A DNA stretch of 64,000 nucleotides from JAXGXJ01 sp040772905. Lineage in GTDB: Bacteria; Actinomycetota; Thermoleophilia; RBG-16-64-13. The notes below the pieces were generated by a model. It did not search any database. It was not told the DNA's origin and worked only from the letters and a program-made list of their open reading frames with translations. The DNA is taken from NCBI GenBank assembly GCA_040772905.1, contig JAXGXJ010000008.1:1-64000 (forward strand). Reading direction: 5' to 3'. Shown one piece after another: positions 43,259 through 51,985 of this stretch. The position numbers were made by a program, and so were the translations under genes. Position 1 is the first letter of the stretch. Each line of letters starts with the position of its first letter.

Positions 43259-45177
43259 ACCTTCTCTCGCCGGCCAAGAAGAAACGTCCGCCAGAGGATG
43301 ATTCCTTCCTGGGCATCCGCATCGGAGTGCTGCTGCTCATCGCGCTCATCCTTTTCGGCGTGCTGGCCTTCAGGCTGTGGTTCCTGCAGATCCTCTCCGG
43401 CGACGAGTACGTCACCTACGCCCAGAACAACCGGGTGCGCGAGGTGAGGGTGGAAGCATCTCGGGGGGTCATCTACGACCGCAACGGCCAGATCCTGGTG
43501 GAGAATCGAGCCGGTCTAAGCGTGGGTCTGTTGCCCATGGATATGATCGATCCTGAAGAGGATCCCGAGGGCTTCCAGGCAGAGATCGACGCACTGGCCG
43601 GCGTCCTGGATATATCTTCCGCCGATCTGCTGGCGGCCTACGAGAAGGCCAAGAAAGACCCATACGTCACGTACACGGTCAAGAACGATGTGCCCGAGAA
43701 CACGGTGGTGGCGTACTTGAAGGAGCACAGCCTCCAGTTCCCGGGGGTGGAGGTGGAGACCTCCTACTTGCGCAGGTATCCCTTCAAGTCGGTGGCCACT
43801 CACGTCTTGGGGTATGTGGGTGAGGTCTCCGACACCGATCTCGACACCCAGCAGTTCGCCACCCTGAAGCTGGGGGCCACCCTGGGCAAGAATGGGGTGG
43901 AGCGCACCTACGACTCCAAACTGCGCGGCACCGACGGCAGGAAGACGGTGGAGGTCGACAACGCCGGTCGGCCCAAACGCTTCCTGGAGGATATCGCGGC
44001 CAAGCCGGGCAACAACTTGGTCCTCACCTTGGACGTCGACCTGCAGCGAGCGGCTGAGGATGCCATCGTGGAGGGCGTGCAGCGGGCACACGCCGAGGAC
44101 TTCACCAACGCCGCTGGAGGCGCCATCGTGGCGCTCGATCCCCGCAACGGGCAGATACTGGCGTTGGCGTCATACCCGGACTACGACCCGTCGCTGTGGG
44201 TGGGTGGCATGAGCGCGACCAAGTACGCCGAACTCACCGACGAGACTGCCCACAACGCGCTCTTCAACCGGGCTCTGAATGGCCTCTATCCCGCCGGGTC
44301 GACGTTCAAGCCGTTCGTAGCGGCCGTCGCGCTCGACGCCGGCCTCATCACATGGGAGACCATCTTCAACTGCAAAGGCAAGTTCACCGAGTCTCAGCAG
44401 ACCTGGAAGTGCTGGCAGACCGACGGCCACGGCGATCTCAACCTGGTCGCGGCTCTCGCTCAGTCGTGCGACGTCTACTTCTATAACCTGGGCAAGTTGC
44501 TGTACGAGCAGCCCACCACGGTGCTACAGGACGGCGTTCGCCTGTTCGGGTTCGACAGCCCGACCGGCATCGACCTGCCCTACGAGACCGAGCGCAGCCG
44601 CGTTCCGGACAAGACCTGGAAAGAAGAGTTCGGCAAGACCGCCGTGGACAAGGTCTGGAAGCCCGGCGACGAGATCAACTTGGCCATCGGCCAGGGCGAC
44701 TTGTTGGTGACCCCACTGCAGATGGCGGTGGGCTTGGCGGCTATCGCCAATGGGGGCGACCTGTGGCTGCCCCACTTGGGCCTGCGCATCACCGACTCCT
44801 CGGGTAACGTGATTCACGAGATCGAGAACGAGAAGACGGGCGAACTCGGTATCGGCGATGACGTCCTCAGCCCCATCCGCCGCGGCCTGCGCCTGGTCAC
44901 GTCCGACCCCTCCGGCACGGCCTGGGGCACTTTCCGAGACTTTCCTATAAGCGTGGCCGGCAAGACCGGTACGTCGGAGAAGAAGCCCGAGGACGACTAT
45001 GCGCTGTTCATGGCCTACGCCCCTGCCGACGGCAACAGCGAGCCCGAGATCTGTGTGGTGGCCATCCTTGAGCAGGGTGGGCACGGCAGTTCGGTGGCGG
45101 CGCCTATGGTCCGTCGGGTACTTGAGGCCTATTTCCATACCGAATCGGGCGAGCTCGTAGCCCCGGTGACGGAATAG
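43255..45177 (+). CDS. mrdA: penicillin-binding protein 2 (elongation transpeptidase)
   Basis: The 640-residue class B PBP has one N-terminal transmembrane helix (IGVLLLIALILFGVLAF), the pedestal domain beginning at SRGVIYDRNG, and the transpeptidase domain with S349-T-F-K352 (active serine), SCD in AQSCDVYFYNLG as the SxN variant usual for PBP2, and K570-T-G572. It cross-links peptidoglycan during elongation together with RodA, the next gene. The four-base overlap with mreD and the ten-base gap to rodA mark one operon. Confidence 0.96.
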   Translation: MNLLSPAKKKRPPEDDSFLGIRIGVLLLIALILFGVLAFRLWFLQILSGDEYVTYAQNNRVREVRVEASRGVIYDRNGQILVENRAGLSVGLLPMDMIDPEEDPEGFQAEIDALAGVLDISSADLLAAYEKAKKDPYVTYTVKNDVPENTVVAYLKEHSLQFPGVEVETSYLRRYPFKSVATHVLGYVGEVSDTDLDTQQFATLKLGATLGKNGVERTYDSKLRGTDGRKTVEVDNAGRPKRFLEDIAAKPGNNLVLTLDVDLQRAAEDAIVEGVQRAHAEDFTNAAGGAIVALDPRNGQILALASYPDYDPSLWVGGMSATKYAELTDETAHNALFNRALNGLYPAGSTFKPFVAAVALDAGLITWETIFNCKGKFTESQQTWKCWQTDGHGDLNLVAALAQSCDVYFYNLGKLLYEQPTTVLQDGVRLFGFDSPTGIDLPYETERSRVPDKTWKEEFGKTAVDKVWKPGDEINLAIGQGDLLVTPLQMAVGLAAIANGGDLWLPHLGLRITDSSGNVIHEIENEKTGELGIGDDVLSPIRRGLRLVTSDPSGTAWGTFRDFPISVAGKTGTSEKKPEDDYALFMAYAPADGNSEPEICVVAILEQGGHGSSVAAPMVRRVLEAYFHTESGELVAPVTE

Positions 45178-45186
45178 GAGAGCGGG

Positions 45187-46386
45187 GTGAGCCAACCGAC
45201 CACAGTGCTGCAGACCGCGCGTGAGAAGCGCCAGCCGCTGGGCTTCTCCTTGGGCACCTACCTGCGCAGTGTGGACTGGATCCTGCTGGGAGCCACGATC
45301 GCATTGGTGGTGTACGGCCTGCTGATGCTCTACTCGGCCACGCACAGCGACACCAGTTCATCGCTGTACTATGTACGTTCCCAAGGCGTGGGTCTGCTGC
45401 TGGGCTTCGTGTTCCTGGTCATCCTCAGTGTGATCGATTACCAGTTCTTCGCCTCCAAGCAGATCTACATCTACGGCTTCACGCTGTTGTTGCTCATCCT
45501 GACGCTGGTCATCGGAGTGGGCGGGGAGCAGGGTGGGGTCGGTGCGAACCGCTGGATCCAGCTGCCCTTCTTCCGTCTGCAGACTTCGGAGTTGGCCAAA
45601 CTGCTGCTCATCCTCTCGCTGGGGGGCGTGCTGGCCGAGGGCGTGCAGTTGCGCCACCGTTTCCGTTTTGTGGTGTTGTGTGTGGTGTACGTGCTCATCC
45701 CTGTGGGCCTGGTGTTCCTCCAGCCCGACCTCGGCACCGCGCTGGTGTTCTTCGCCATCCTCACGGTCATGCTGGTGGTGTGGGGCATACGGCTGCCGCA
45801 TCTGGGTATCTTGGCGGGTGTCGCTCTGGTCGGGGCCGTCTTCGTCCTTCGCATCCTTCCCAACTTCTTCGGGGTGCATCTCCTCAAGGAGTATCAGCTG
45901 CGGCGCCTGACCCTTTTCCTGGATCCGGAGAGCGACCCGACGGGATTGGGGTATCAGCTGACTCAGAGTAAGATCGCGGTGGGAAGCGGCATGTTCTCCG
46001 GGAAAGGCTTCATGGATGGTACCCAGACCCACCTGAACTTCCTGCCGGCCCACCACACCGACTTCATCTTCGCCGTCATCGGCGAGGAACTGGGGTTCCT
46101 GGGAGCGCTACTCCTCTTGGGGCTGTTCGGGATCATCATCTGGAGAGCGTTCCGCATCGCCCGGCTGTCCCGGCACATCTACGGCTCGCTGGTGGCATCC
46201 GGGGTGGCCGGGGTGCTCATCTTCCAGGTGTTCGTCAACATAGGCATGACCATCGGCATCATGCCGGTGACCGGCATACCTCTGCCCTTTGTCAGCTTCG
46301 GCAGCAGCTCCCTGGTAGTATTCTTGATGGCCGTCGGCCTGCTCGAGAGCGTACATGTCCACTCTGTGGCCGGGCAGCCGAAGTAG
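45187..46386 (+). CDS. rodA: RodA/FtsW family peptidoglycan glycosyltransferase, RodA
   Basis: The 399-residue SEDS protein has about ten transmembrane helices and the hallmark segments GANRWIQLPFFRLQTSELAKLLLIL, LVFLQPDLGTALVF, QLTQSKIAVGSGMFSGKGFMDGTQT and FLPAHHTDFIFAVIGEELGF. It polymerises glycan strands from lipid II and pairs with PBP2 just upstream. It could in principle be FtsW, but its place in the mre-mrdA operon argues for RodA. GTG 45187 is preceded by AGGAGA. Confidence 0.95.
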   Translation: MSQPTTVLQTAREKRQPLGFSLGTYLRSVDWILLGATIALVVYGLLMLYSATHSDTSSSLYYVRSQGVGLLLGFVFLVILSVIDYQFFASKQIYIYGFTLLLLILTLVIGVGGEQGGVGANRWIQLPFFRLQTSELAKLLLILSLGGVLAEGVQLRHRFRFVVLCVVYVLIPVGLVFLQPDLGTALVFFAILTVMLVVWGIRLPHLGILAGVALVGAVFVLRILPNFFGVHLLKEYQLRRLTLFLDPESDPTGLGYQLTQSKIAVGSGMFSGKGFMDGTQTHLNFLPAHHTDFIFAVIGEELGFLGALLLLGLFGIIIWRAFRIARLSRHIYGSLVASGVAGVLIFQVFVNIGMTIGIMPVTGIPLPFVSFGSSSLVVFLMAVGLLESVHVHSVAGQPK

Positions 46387-46420
46387 ACCCGTCCAGGCAG
46401 CGAGCTATCGGAGGCGTCAG

Positions 46421-47272
46421 GTGGCGAAGTTACCGGTGAACCTTTCCAAGGTGAGGGACGCCTGGAGCGAGATCAGCGCCTTGACCGAACGTTCGGCCGG
46501 CATCTTGTTGGCCGGCGATCAGGGGCTGGTGAGCCGTGCCCAGGAGAGGTTGACGGGGGAAGTTCCGCTGCAACCGGCCTGGCGCGGGGGAGTGCGCGAG
46601 CTCTCCGACGCCGCCACGTATCCCGGTGAACTACTGCTCGTGTTCGTTCCGGCCGCCGAAGAGGCGGCCGCTCAGACGGCCCTGCAGGACGGTCGCCAGG
46701 AGGGTGGGGTAGTGCTGGCCGTCGATGAGGGCTCCGCGGCCACCGGGGTGGTCACGCGGTCTCCGGGCGGCCGGGCCCGCGTCTCGTTCTCCGATACCGA
46801 TCAAGGCTGGCGTGCGGTCTTCGCGGCTTGCGCCCAAGTCGCTGGCAAGGACCTGCTCGCGCTCGCCCGGCGGTATCCCGCCCTACGAAAGACGGCTGCA
46901 CAGCGCGTGGTGAACCAGACTGCGGCTCAGAACGCACTCATAGGTCTGTTGGTGTTCATCCCCGGGGCCGATATGCCGGCTATGACCATGAACCAGGCCA
47001 AGATGATGCTGCAGCTCGCCGCGATCCACGGAGAACGCGTGGATATGGACCGGGCCTTGGAGCTGGTGGCCACGGTGGGGCTGGGCTTCGGCTTCCGTGG
47101 TGTGGCGCGGTCGTTGGTGGGCATGGTCCCGGGGTTCGGATGGCTCTTCAAGGCGCTGGTGGCGTATCTGACCACCAGCAGCCTGGGTTCGGCGGCCGCG
47201 AAGTACTACGACAGGGGTGCACCCGCCTCCACGAGCCGGGCTATAGAGCTCGTCAACGGCCTCAGACGTTGA
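46421..47272 (+). CDS. DUF697-like (YcjF-type) membrane-associated protein
   Basis: GTG 46421 lies six bases after CGGAGG; an upstream GTG-type extension would overlap rodA and is rejected. The 283-residue protein has a variable N-terminal half and a C-terminal DUF697-like domain: NALIGLLVFIPGADMPAMTMNQ, MMLQLAAIHGERVDMDRALE, VGLGFGFRGVARSLVGMVPGFGW. Two hydrophobic helices in that part suggest membrane attachment. Family members often accompany GTPases, but none is adjacent. It ends in a TTGA overlap with the radical SAM gene. Function unknown. Confidence 0.7.
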   Translation: MAKLPVNLSKVRDAWSEISALTERSAGILLAGDQGLVSRAQERLTGEVPLQPAWRGGVRELSDAATYPGELLLVFVPAAEEAAAQTALQDGRQEGGVVLAVDEGSAATGVVTRSPGGRARVSFSDTDQGWRAVFAACAQVAGKDLLALARRYPALRKTAAQRVVNQTAAQNALIGLLVFIPGADMPAMTMNQAKMMLQLAAIHGERVDMDRALELVATVGLGFGFRGVARSLVGMVPGFGWLFKALVAYLTTSSLGSAAAKYYDRGAPASTSRAIELVNGLRR

Positions 47273-49827
47273 GTGAGCGATCGTACCAAGAGCGTTTTCT
47301 GGAGATCCTCGGCAGGGTATCGCAGCCCGCTCGTCTGATCGGCGCTGAGATCGGGGCCGGTCCCGGCTTCGGCCATGGTCCCGACGCGGATGGACGTCTG
47401 CGGGTGGTGTTGGCCTTTCCCGACACCTACGAGATAGGCATCTCCAACCAGGCCCTGCAGATCCTCTACCATCTGGCCCGCTGTGCCCGGGGTGTGGCGG
47501 TGGAGCGGGCCTATCTGCCCTGGGTGGACGTGAGGGCGGAGATGAAGAAGGCTGAGGTGCCGCTCCTCACGCTGGAGAGCTGGACGCCGGCAGCTGAGAG
47601 CGATCTCCTGGGAGTGACCCTTCAGCACGAGTTCAACTACACCAACGTGTTGGAGATGCTCGACATGGCCGCTCTGCCTGTGCGTGCGCACGATCGCGGC
47701 GAGGGGATGCCCCTGGTGATGGGAGGTGGTCCCGCGACCGCCGACTTCCTTCCTGTGGCTCCCTTCTTCGACGCCTTCGCGGTGGGAGACGGCGAGGAGA
47801 TGTTCCCCGAGATCCTCCACCTGCTGGCGGAGGCCAAGAAGCGGGGGATCGGCCGGCGCGAGACCAAGGAGCGGCTGAGCCGGGTCGATGGTGTGTACGT
47901 GCCCGGTGTGAGCCGCACCGTACGCCGGCGGGTGGTCGTCCGGTTGGAGGATGCGCCTTATCCCACGGACTGTCTGGTGCCCTTGACGGCAGGTGTGCAT
48001 GACCGCGCCTGGGTAGAGGTCATGCGCGGATGCACGAGGGGCTGCCGCTTCTGCCAGGCCGGCATGTGGTACCGCCCCGTGAGAGAGCGTCGGCCGGAGA
48101 CGGTCATGGAGATGGCCGGGGCGCAGTTGGAGGCAAGCGGCCACCAGGAGCTGGCGCTGGCCTCGCTCTCCACCACCGACTACTCGGGGCTGGAGCCTGT
48201 GCTGCGCGGCTTGGTGCAAGAACGTCCCGAGGTCCGTCTCTCTCTGCCTTCGTTGCGAGTGGACAGCGCTGCGGTGCGTCTGGCGCATCTCGCCTCGCCC
48301 ACCGGCCCCTCGCTCACGTTGGCCCCGGAGGCGGGGAGCCAGCGCATGCGCGATCTCATCAACAAGAACGTCAGCGACGACGACATCATGGCTGCTGCGG
48401 AGGAGGCCTTCCAGGGCGGTTGCACCACGCTCAAGCTGTACTTCGTCATCGGGTTCCCGCTGGAGACAGACGAGGACGTCCACGCCATCGCCGATGTGTG
48501 TCTTCGTATCCGCGACCTGGGACGCAAGATGCTCGGTCCAAGGGCTTCGCGACTGCAATTGAACCTGAGCGTGAACAACTTCGTGCCCAAGGCGCTGACG
48601 CCCTTCCAGTGGGCGGGCATGGCCGATCGCGGCACCTTGCGTGCGCGGCAGGAACTGCTGCGGAGCCGCCTGCGCAAGCCCGGCGTGCGCCTGACTCTGC
48701 ACGACGTGGGCAAGAGCTTCCTGGAGGCCGCCCTGGCGCGCGGAGGTGTGGAGTACGCCGACATCGTCGAAGGTGCGTGGCGAAGGGGGGCGTTCTTCGA
48801 TTCTTGGACGGAGCGTTTCCGCCGCGATGCCTGGGAAGCTGCATTCGCCGAGTGCGGAGTCGACATCGAGGGTGAGGCCACGAAGGAGCTGTCGCGCGAC
48901 ACGCTCCTGCCCTGGGACGTGATCGAAGGCGTGGCTGATCGCGACTTCCTGTGGAGGGAATGGGAGAGGGCGACTCGTGGGGAGACCACACCCGATTGCC
49001 GGTGGGACGCCTGTGCCGACTGCGGTGCGTGCGGGCCCGGCGTCGGCAACGACCTGGCCCGTGGAGAGGCGCTGGGCGCGCCTGGGAAGGACACGTCCCT
49101 GGAGCGGGCCGCTGATGAGCCCGCTGTCGCCCCGTCGGCCGCTCGTGCGCCCGCTGCCGCCGCGCAAGTCGCGAGCTTCGGCTATCTGCTCACCTTCGCC
49201 GTCCGCGACAGGGCGCGCTTCGTGGGCCATCTGGACAAGTCCGAGATCTTTCGCAGGGCGATGCGGAGGGCAGGCGCGACGTTGGCCCTCTCCGCCGGCA
49301 TGCGTCCGAAGGCGCTTCTCACTCTGGCTCAGCCGCTGGCGGTGGGAGTGGGAGGGGAGCGGGAACTGTGCGAGTTCAGATTGAGCGAGCCGGCGCCGGA
49401 CGACTTTCTGCGGCGTCTTGACGAAGCGCTTCCGCATGGGCTCGAGCCCATAAGCCTAGAACGGTACGAGGGGCGGAAGTCGGTGGCATCCCGGGTCGTC
49501 GCGGTCCATTATGAGGTGCAGGTGGAGCTCCGGGTCTCTGCCGAGCGGGAGGCCCTACAGGAGGCGGCGGGGCGCCTGCGGGCTGCTACGTCGGTGTTGG
49601 TGAAGGAGCAGAAGGGCGACAGAAGCCGCGAGGTAGATGTGCGGCGGTACGTGGACCACGTCGATGTGGAAGCCTGCGGCGGGAACAGCTCTCTGCTTTC
49701 GTTTCGTGTGGCGGTGACCCCGGGCGGCTCGGCTCGTCCGGAGCGGGTGGTCGACGCCCTGGAGCTTCTTGGGGCGCCGAAGATGTTTGTGAGAGAGATC
49801 ACGCGGACAAGGATCGACCTGTCGTGA
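47269..49827 (+). CDS. TIGR03960 family radical SAM protein fused to DUF2344 domain
   Basis: The 852-residue protein starts at TTG 47269, overlapping the previous stop. The first 200 residues resemble a B12-binding-like domain (LRVVLAFPDTYEIGISNQALQ). The radical SAM domain has C255-x3-C259-x2-C262 (CTRGCRFCQAG) and LALASLSTTDYSGL. A cysteine group (CRWDACADCGACGPG, about 583-597) and a linker lead to a C-terminal DUF2344/TIGR03936 domain (YLLTFAVRDRARFVGHLDKSEIFRRAMRR). The two parts are separate genes in some genomes. The partner rng gene follows, as in many lineages; a role in rRNA or tRNA modification has been suggested but is not established here. Confidence 0.88.
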   Translation: MSERSYQERFLEILGRVSQPARLIGAEIGAGPGFGHGPDADGRLRVVLAFPDTYEIGISNQALQILYHLARCARGVAVERAYLPWVDVRAEMKKAEVPLLTLESWTPAAESDLLGVTLQHEFNYTNVLEMLDMAALPVRAHDRGEGMPLVMGGGPATADFLPVAPFFDAFAVGDGEEMFPEILHLLAEAKKRGIGRRETKERLSRVDGVYVPGVSRTVRRRVVVRLEDAPYPTDCLVPLTAGVHDRAWVEVMRGCTRGCRFCQAGMWYRPVRERRPETVMEMAGAQLEASGHQELALASLSTTDYSGLEPVLRGLVQERPEVRLSLPSLRVDSAAVRLAHLASPTGPSLTLAPEAGSQRMRDLINKNVSDDDIMAAAEEAFQGGCTTLKLYFVIGFPLETDEDVHAIADVCLRIRDLGRKMLGPRASRLQLNLSVNNFVPKALTPFQWAGMADRGTLRARQELLRSRLRKPGVRLTLHDVGKSFLEAALARGGVEYADIVEGAWRRGAFFDSWTERFRRDAWEAAFAECGVDIEGEATKELSRDTLLPWDVIEGVADRDFLWREWERATRGETTPDCRWDACADCGACGPGVGNDLARGEALGAPGKDTSLERAADEPAVAPSAARAPAAAAQVASFGYLLTFAVRDRARFVGHLDKSEIFRRAMRRAGATLALSAGMRPKALLTLAQPLAVGVGGERELCEFRLSEPAPDDFLRRLDEALPHGLEPISLERYEGRKSVASRVVAVHYEVQVELRVSAEREALQEAAGRLRAATSVLVKEQKGDRSREVDVRRYVDHVDVEACGGNSSLLSFRVAVTPGGSARPERVVDALELLGAPKMFVREITRTRIDLS

Positions 49828-51272
49828 GAGAGATCCTCATCTCGCGAGACGAACTGGATACCCGGGTGGCTCTGCTGGAAGACGGCCGGCCGTGCGAGTT
49901 CTACATACAGCGGCCTGACCGACCGAGCTTGGTGGGCAACATCTACAAGGGTAGGGTGGAGAACGTCCTGGCCGGCATGGACGCGGCCTTTGTCGACATC
50001 GGTCTGGAGAGGAACGGGTATCTGTACGTGGCCGAGGTGGCCGGCTCCGCGGGGGGACCGGGCCAGGGCAGGCGCAAGATCACCGAACTCCTCCGTTCGG
50101 GCATGGAGATATTGGTGCAGGTGACCCGCGACGGGATGGGCGGCAAAGGTCCCCGGTTGAGTACGCAACTCTCGTTGGCCGGGCGTTACGTGGTCTACAT
50201 GCCGGGTGGCAGCAACTCGGGGGCGTCACGTCGCCTGTCCGACGAGGAACGCGAACGGCTGCGCTCGGTGTGCCGTTCGCTGCTCTCCATGGAGGGTGGT
50301 CTGATCGCACGCACTGCGGCCGAGGGAGCGTCAGAAGAGGCCATGGCGCGAGACCTGCGTTTTCTGCAGAGAGTGTGGAGTGGGGTGGCGCGGCGCGCAG
50401 CCGCCGCGCCCGCTCCCTGCCTGGTCTATCGAGAGCTGGGCCTGCCCCTGCGGGCCGTCCGCGACCTGGTCGGTGCGGAGGTGGCGCGGGTCCTGGTGGA
50501 TGACCCCACGTTGCATCGCCGGGTGGGCAACTACCTGAAGGCCATCGCCCCCGAACTGGCCGGCGCGGTGCAGCGTTACCAGAGCGAGGTGCCGCTCTTC
50601 GAGGCCTACAAATTGGAGGGGGAGACCGCGAAAGCTCTCGCGCGGAGGGTGGAGCTGCCGTCGGGCGGGTACCTGGTGATCGATCGGACTGAGGCCATGA
50701 CCGTCATCGACGTCAACACCGGGCGCTTTGTGGGCAAGCGCTTCTTGGAAGACACCACACTCCGTACCAATCTCGAGGCCTGTCGCGAGATCGTGCGTCA
50801 ACTGCGTCTGCGTGACATCGGCGGCATTATCGTCATCGATTTCATCGACATGAGTCTGGAGAGCAACCGAGAGGCCGTCCTCGCGGCGTTGCGGGCGGAG
50901 TCGGCAGCTGATCGCACAAAGACCTACGTGGTGGCTCTGTCACCACTCGGGCTGGTGGAGATGACCAGGCAGAACGTCACGGCCGGCCTGCGCGAGACCA
51001 TGACCACGCGCTGCCCCACCTGCCGCGGCGAGGGCACCATCCTGTCGGACCAGTCGGCTGCCATCGAGGTCGAGCGGCGCATCCTGCGATTGGCGCGTCA
51101 CGCCGACATGCCTGGGCTCAGGGTGGAGGTCCATCCCCGCGTGCGCGCTCTGCTGCAGAAAGGCAGCCCGTCGCGCCTGCAGCGCATCCAGGAATCCAGC
51201 GGACACTTCGTGATTCTGTCTGCCGCGCGGGAAGCCGTGCCCCTGGATCACCTAGTCGAAGTGGCCGACTGA
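49824..51272 (+). CDS. rng: ribonuclease G/E family protein
   Basis: The 482-residue endoribonuclease has an N-terminal S1 domain (about 35-120; VGNIYKGRVENVLAGMDAAFVDIG), the catalytic region with YLVIDRTEAMTVIDVNTGRFVG and GGIIVIDFIDM (metal-binding aspartates), and the zinc-link CPTC in CPTCRGEGT. It lacks the long C-terminal scaffold of RNase E, so it is closer in size to RNase G. It cuts single-stranded A/U-rich RNA during rRNA maturation and mRNA turnover. GTG 49824 overlaps the previous stop. rplU-rpmA follows, the usual order. Confidence 0.95.
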   Translation: MREILISRDELDTRVALLEDGRPCEFYIQRPDRPSLVGNIYKGRVENVLAGMDAAFVDIGLERNGYLYVAEVAGSAGGPGQGRRKITELLRSGMEILVQVTRDGMGGKGPRLSTQLSLAGRYVVYMPGGSNSGASRRLSDEERERLRSVCRSLLSMEGGLIARTAAEGASEEAMARDLRFLQRVWSGVARRAAAAPAPCLVYRELGLPLRAVRDLVGAEVARVLVDDPTLHRRVGNYLKAIAPELAGAVQRYQSEVPLFEAYKLEGETAKALARRVELPSGGYLVIDRTEAMTVIDVNTGRFVGKRFLEDTTLRTNLEACREIVRQLRLRDIGGIIVIDFIDMSLESNREAVLAALRAESAADRTKTYVVALSPLGLVEMTRQNVTAGLRETMTTRCPTCRGEGTILSDQSAAIEVERRILRLARHADMPGLRVEVHPRVRALLQKGSPSRLQRIQESSGHFVILSAAREAVPLDHLVEVAD

Positions 51273-51305
51273 CGCGCCCGGGTGGCAGGGCTGGTTGAAG
51301 CCTGT

Positions 51306-51311
51306 TATACT
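51306..51311 (+). promoter_or_regulatory. extended -10 promoter of rplU
   Basis: TGTTATACT gives a perfect extended -10; the -35 is weak. Transcription would start near 51318, leaving a 59-base leader. Confidence 0.5.
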
Positions 51312-51322
51312 GCCTTGCTTGC

Positions 51323-51339
51323 GGCCGCCCTGTGCGGCC
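51323..51339 (+). other. hairpin in the rplU leader
   Basis: GGCCGC (51323-51328) pairs with GCGGCC (51334-51339) around CCTGT. It might serve autoregulation by a ribosomal protein, but no known L21 leader consensus was recognised. Confidence 0.35.
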
Positions 51340-51376
51340 CCATCGTTCTATCTGAGACAGTATTGAGGAGTGCGGG

Positions 51377-51673
51377 ATGTTCGCCATCGTCGAAATCGGC
51401 GGTAAGCAGTACCGTGTAGAGGAAGGCCGGGAGGTCGTGGTCGACCGCCTCAGCGCCGCCGAAGGTACCACGGTCGAGTGGCCCACGCTGCTCGTGGCCG
51501 ACGGCACCGACGTGCGCATGGCGGGCGACGCCGGCGTGGTCACCGCCAAGGTGGTCGAGCACTTCCGGGGTCCCAAGATCACCATATCGAGGTTCAAGCC
51601 CAAGCGCGGCTGGCGTAAGAAGACAGGTTTCCGCTCGGGGCTCACGCGCCTCGAGGTGCAGAAGATCGCGTAG
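51377..51673 (+). CDS. rplU: 50S ribosomal protein L21
   Basis: The 98-residue protein is a typical L21: MFAIVEIGGKQYRVEEGR at the start, VVEHFRGPKITISRFKPK and KTGFRSGLTRLEV near the end. It binds 23S rRNA. TGAGGAG precedes ATG 51377; rpmA follows after 12 bases. Confidence 0.97.
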   Translation: MFAIVEIGGKQYRVEEGREVVVDRLSAAEGTTVEWPTLLVADGTDVRMAGDAGVVTAKVVEHFRGPKITISRFKPKRGWRKKTGFRSGLTRLEVQKIA

Positions 51674-51685
51674 GAAGGATAGGCA

Positions 51686-51937
51686 ATGGCTCATAAGAAA
51701 GGCGGCGGCAGCTCCAGGAACGGCCGCGATTCCAACGCCAAGCGCCTGGGTGTCAAAGCGTTCGCGGGTGAGACGGTCAAGGCCGGCGCCATCCTGGTGC
51801 GGCAGCGGGGCACCCGCTTCCGTCCGGGCGTGAACGTGGGTATCGGCTCCGATGACACCCTCTTCGCCAAGGCTCATGGCAAGGTCGTCTTCACCGAGGG
51901 CAAGGCGGGTCGCGTCATAAGCATCGACGCCGAGTAG
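51686..51937 (+). CDS. rpmA: 50S ribosomal protein L27
   Basis: The 83-residue L27 begins MAHKKGGGSSRNGRDSNAKR with no extra N-terminal leader, so it needs no Prp cleavage as in firmicutes. The segment GAILVRQRGTRFRPG is a family signature. The N-terminus reaches the peptidyl transferase centre. AGGAAGG lies before ATG 51686. Confidence 0.98.
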   Translation: MAHKKGGGSSRNGRDSNAKRLGVKAFAGETVKAGAILVRQRGTRFRPGVNVGIGSDDTLFAKAHGKVVFTEGKAGRVISIDAE

Positions 51938-51985
51938 ATACGCTCGTCCGTACGCGCGGCCGGGCTCGCCCTCTCCAGGAGCGCC

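Noticed and set aside
46828..47268. Upstream in-frame extension of the radical SAM gene
   Set aside because: It overlaps the DUF697 gene in another frame and has no family similarity.
47206..49437. 743-codon antisense open frame over the radical SAM gene; similar long frames at 5402-7345, 51305-53125 and 58911-60866
   Set aside because: All lie opposite well-identified genes, lack ribosome-binding sites and have Gln/His/Arg-rich nonsense composition.
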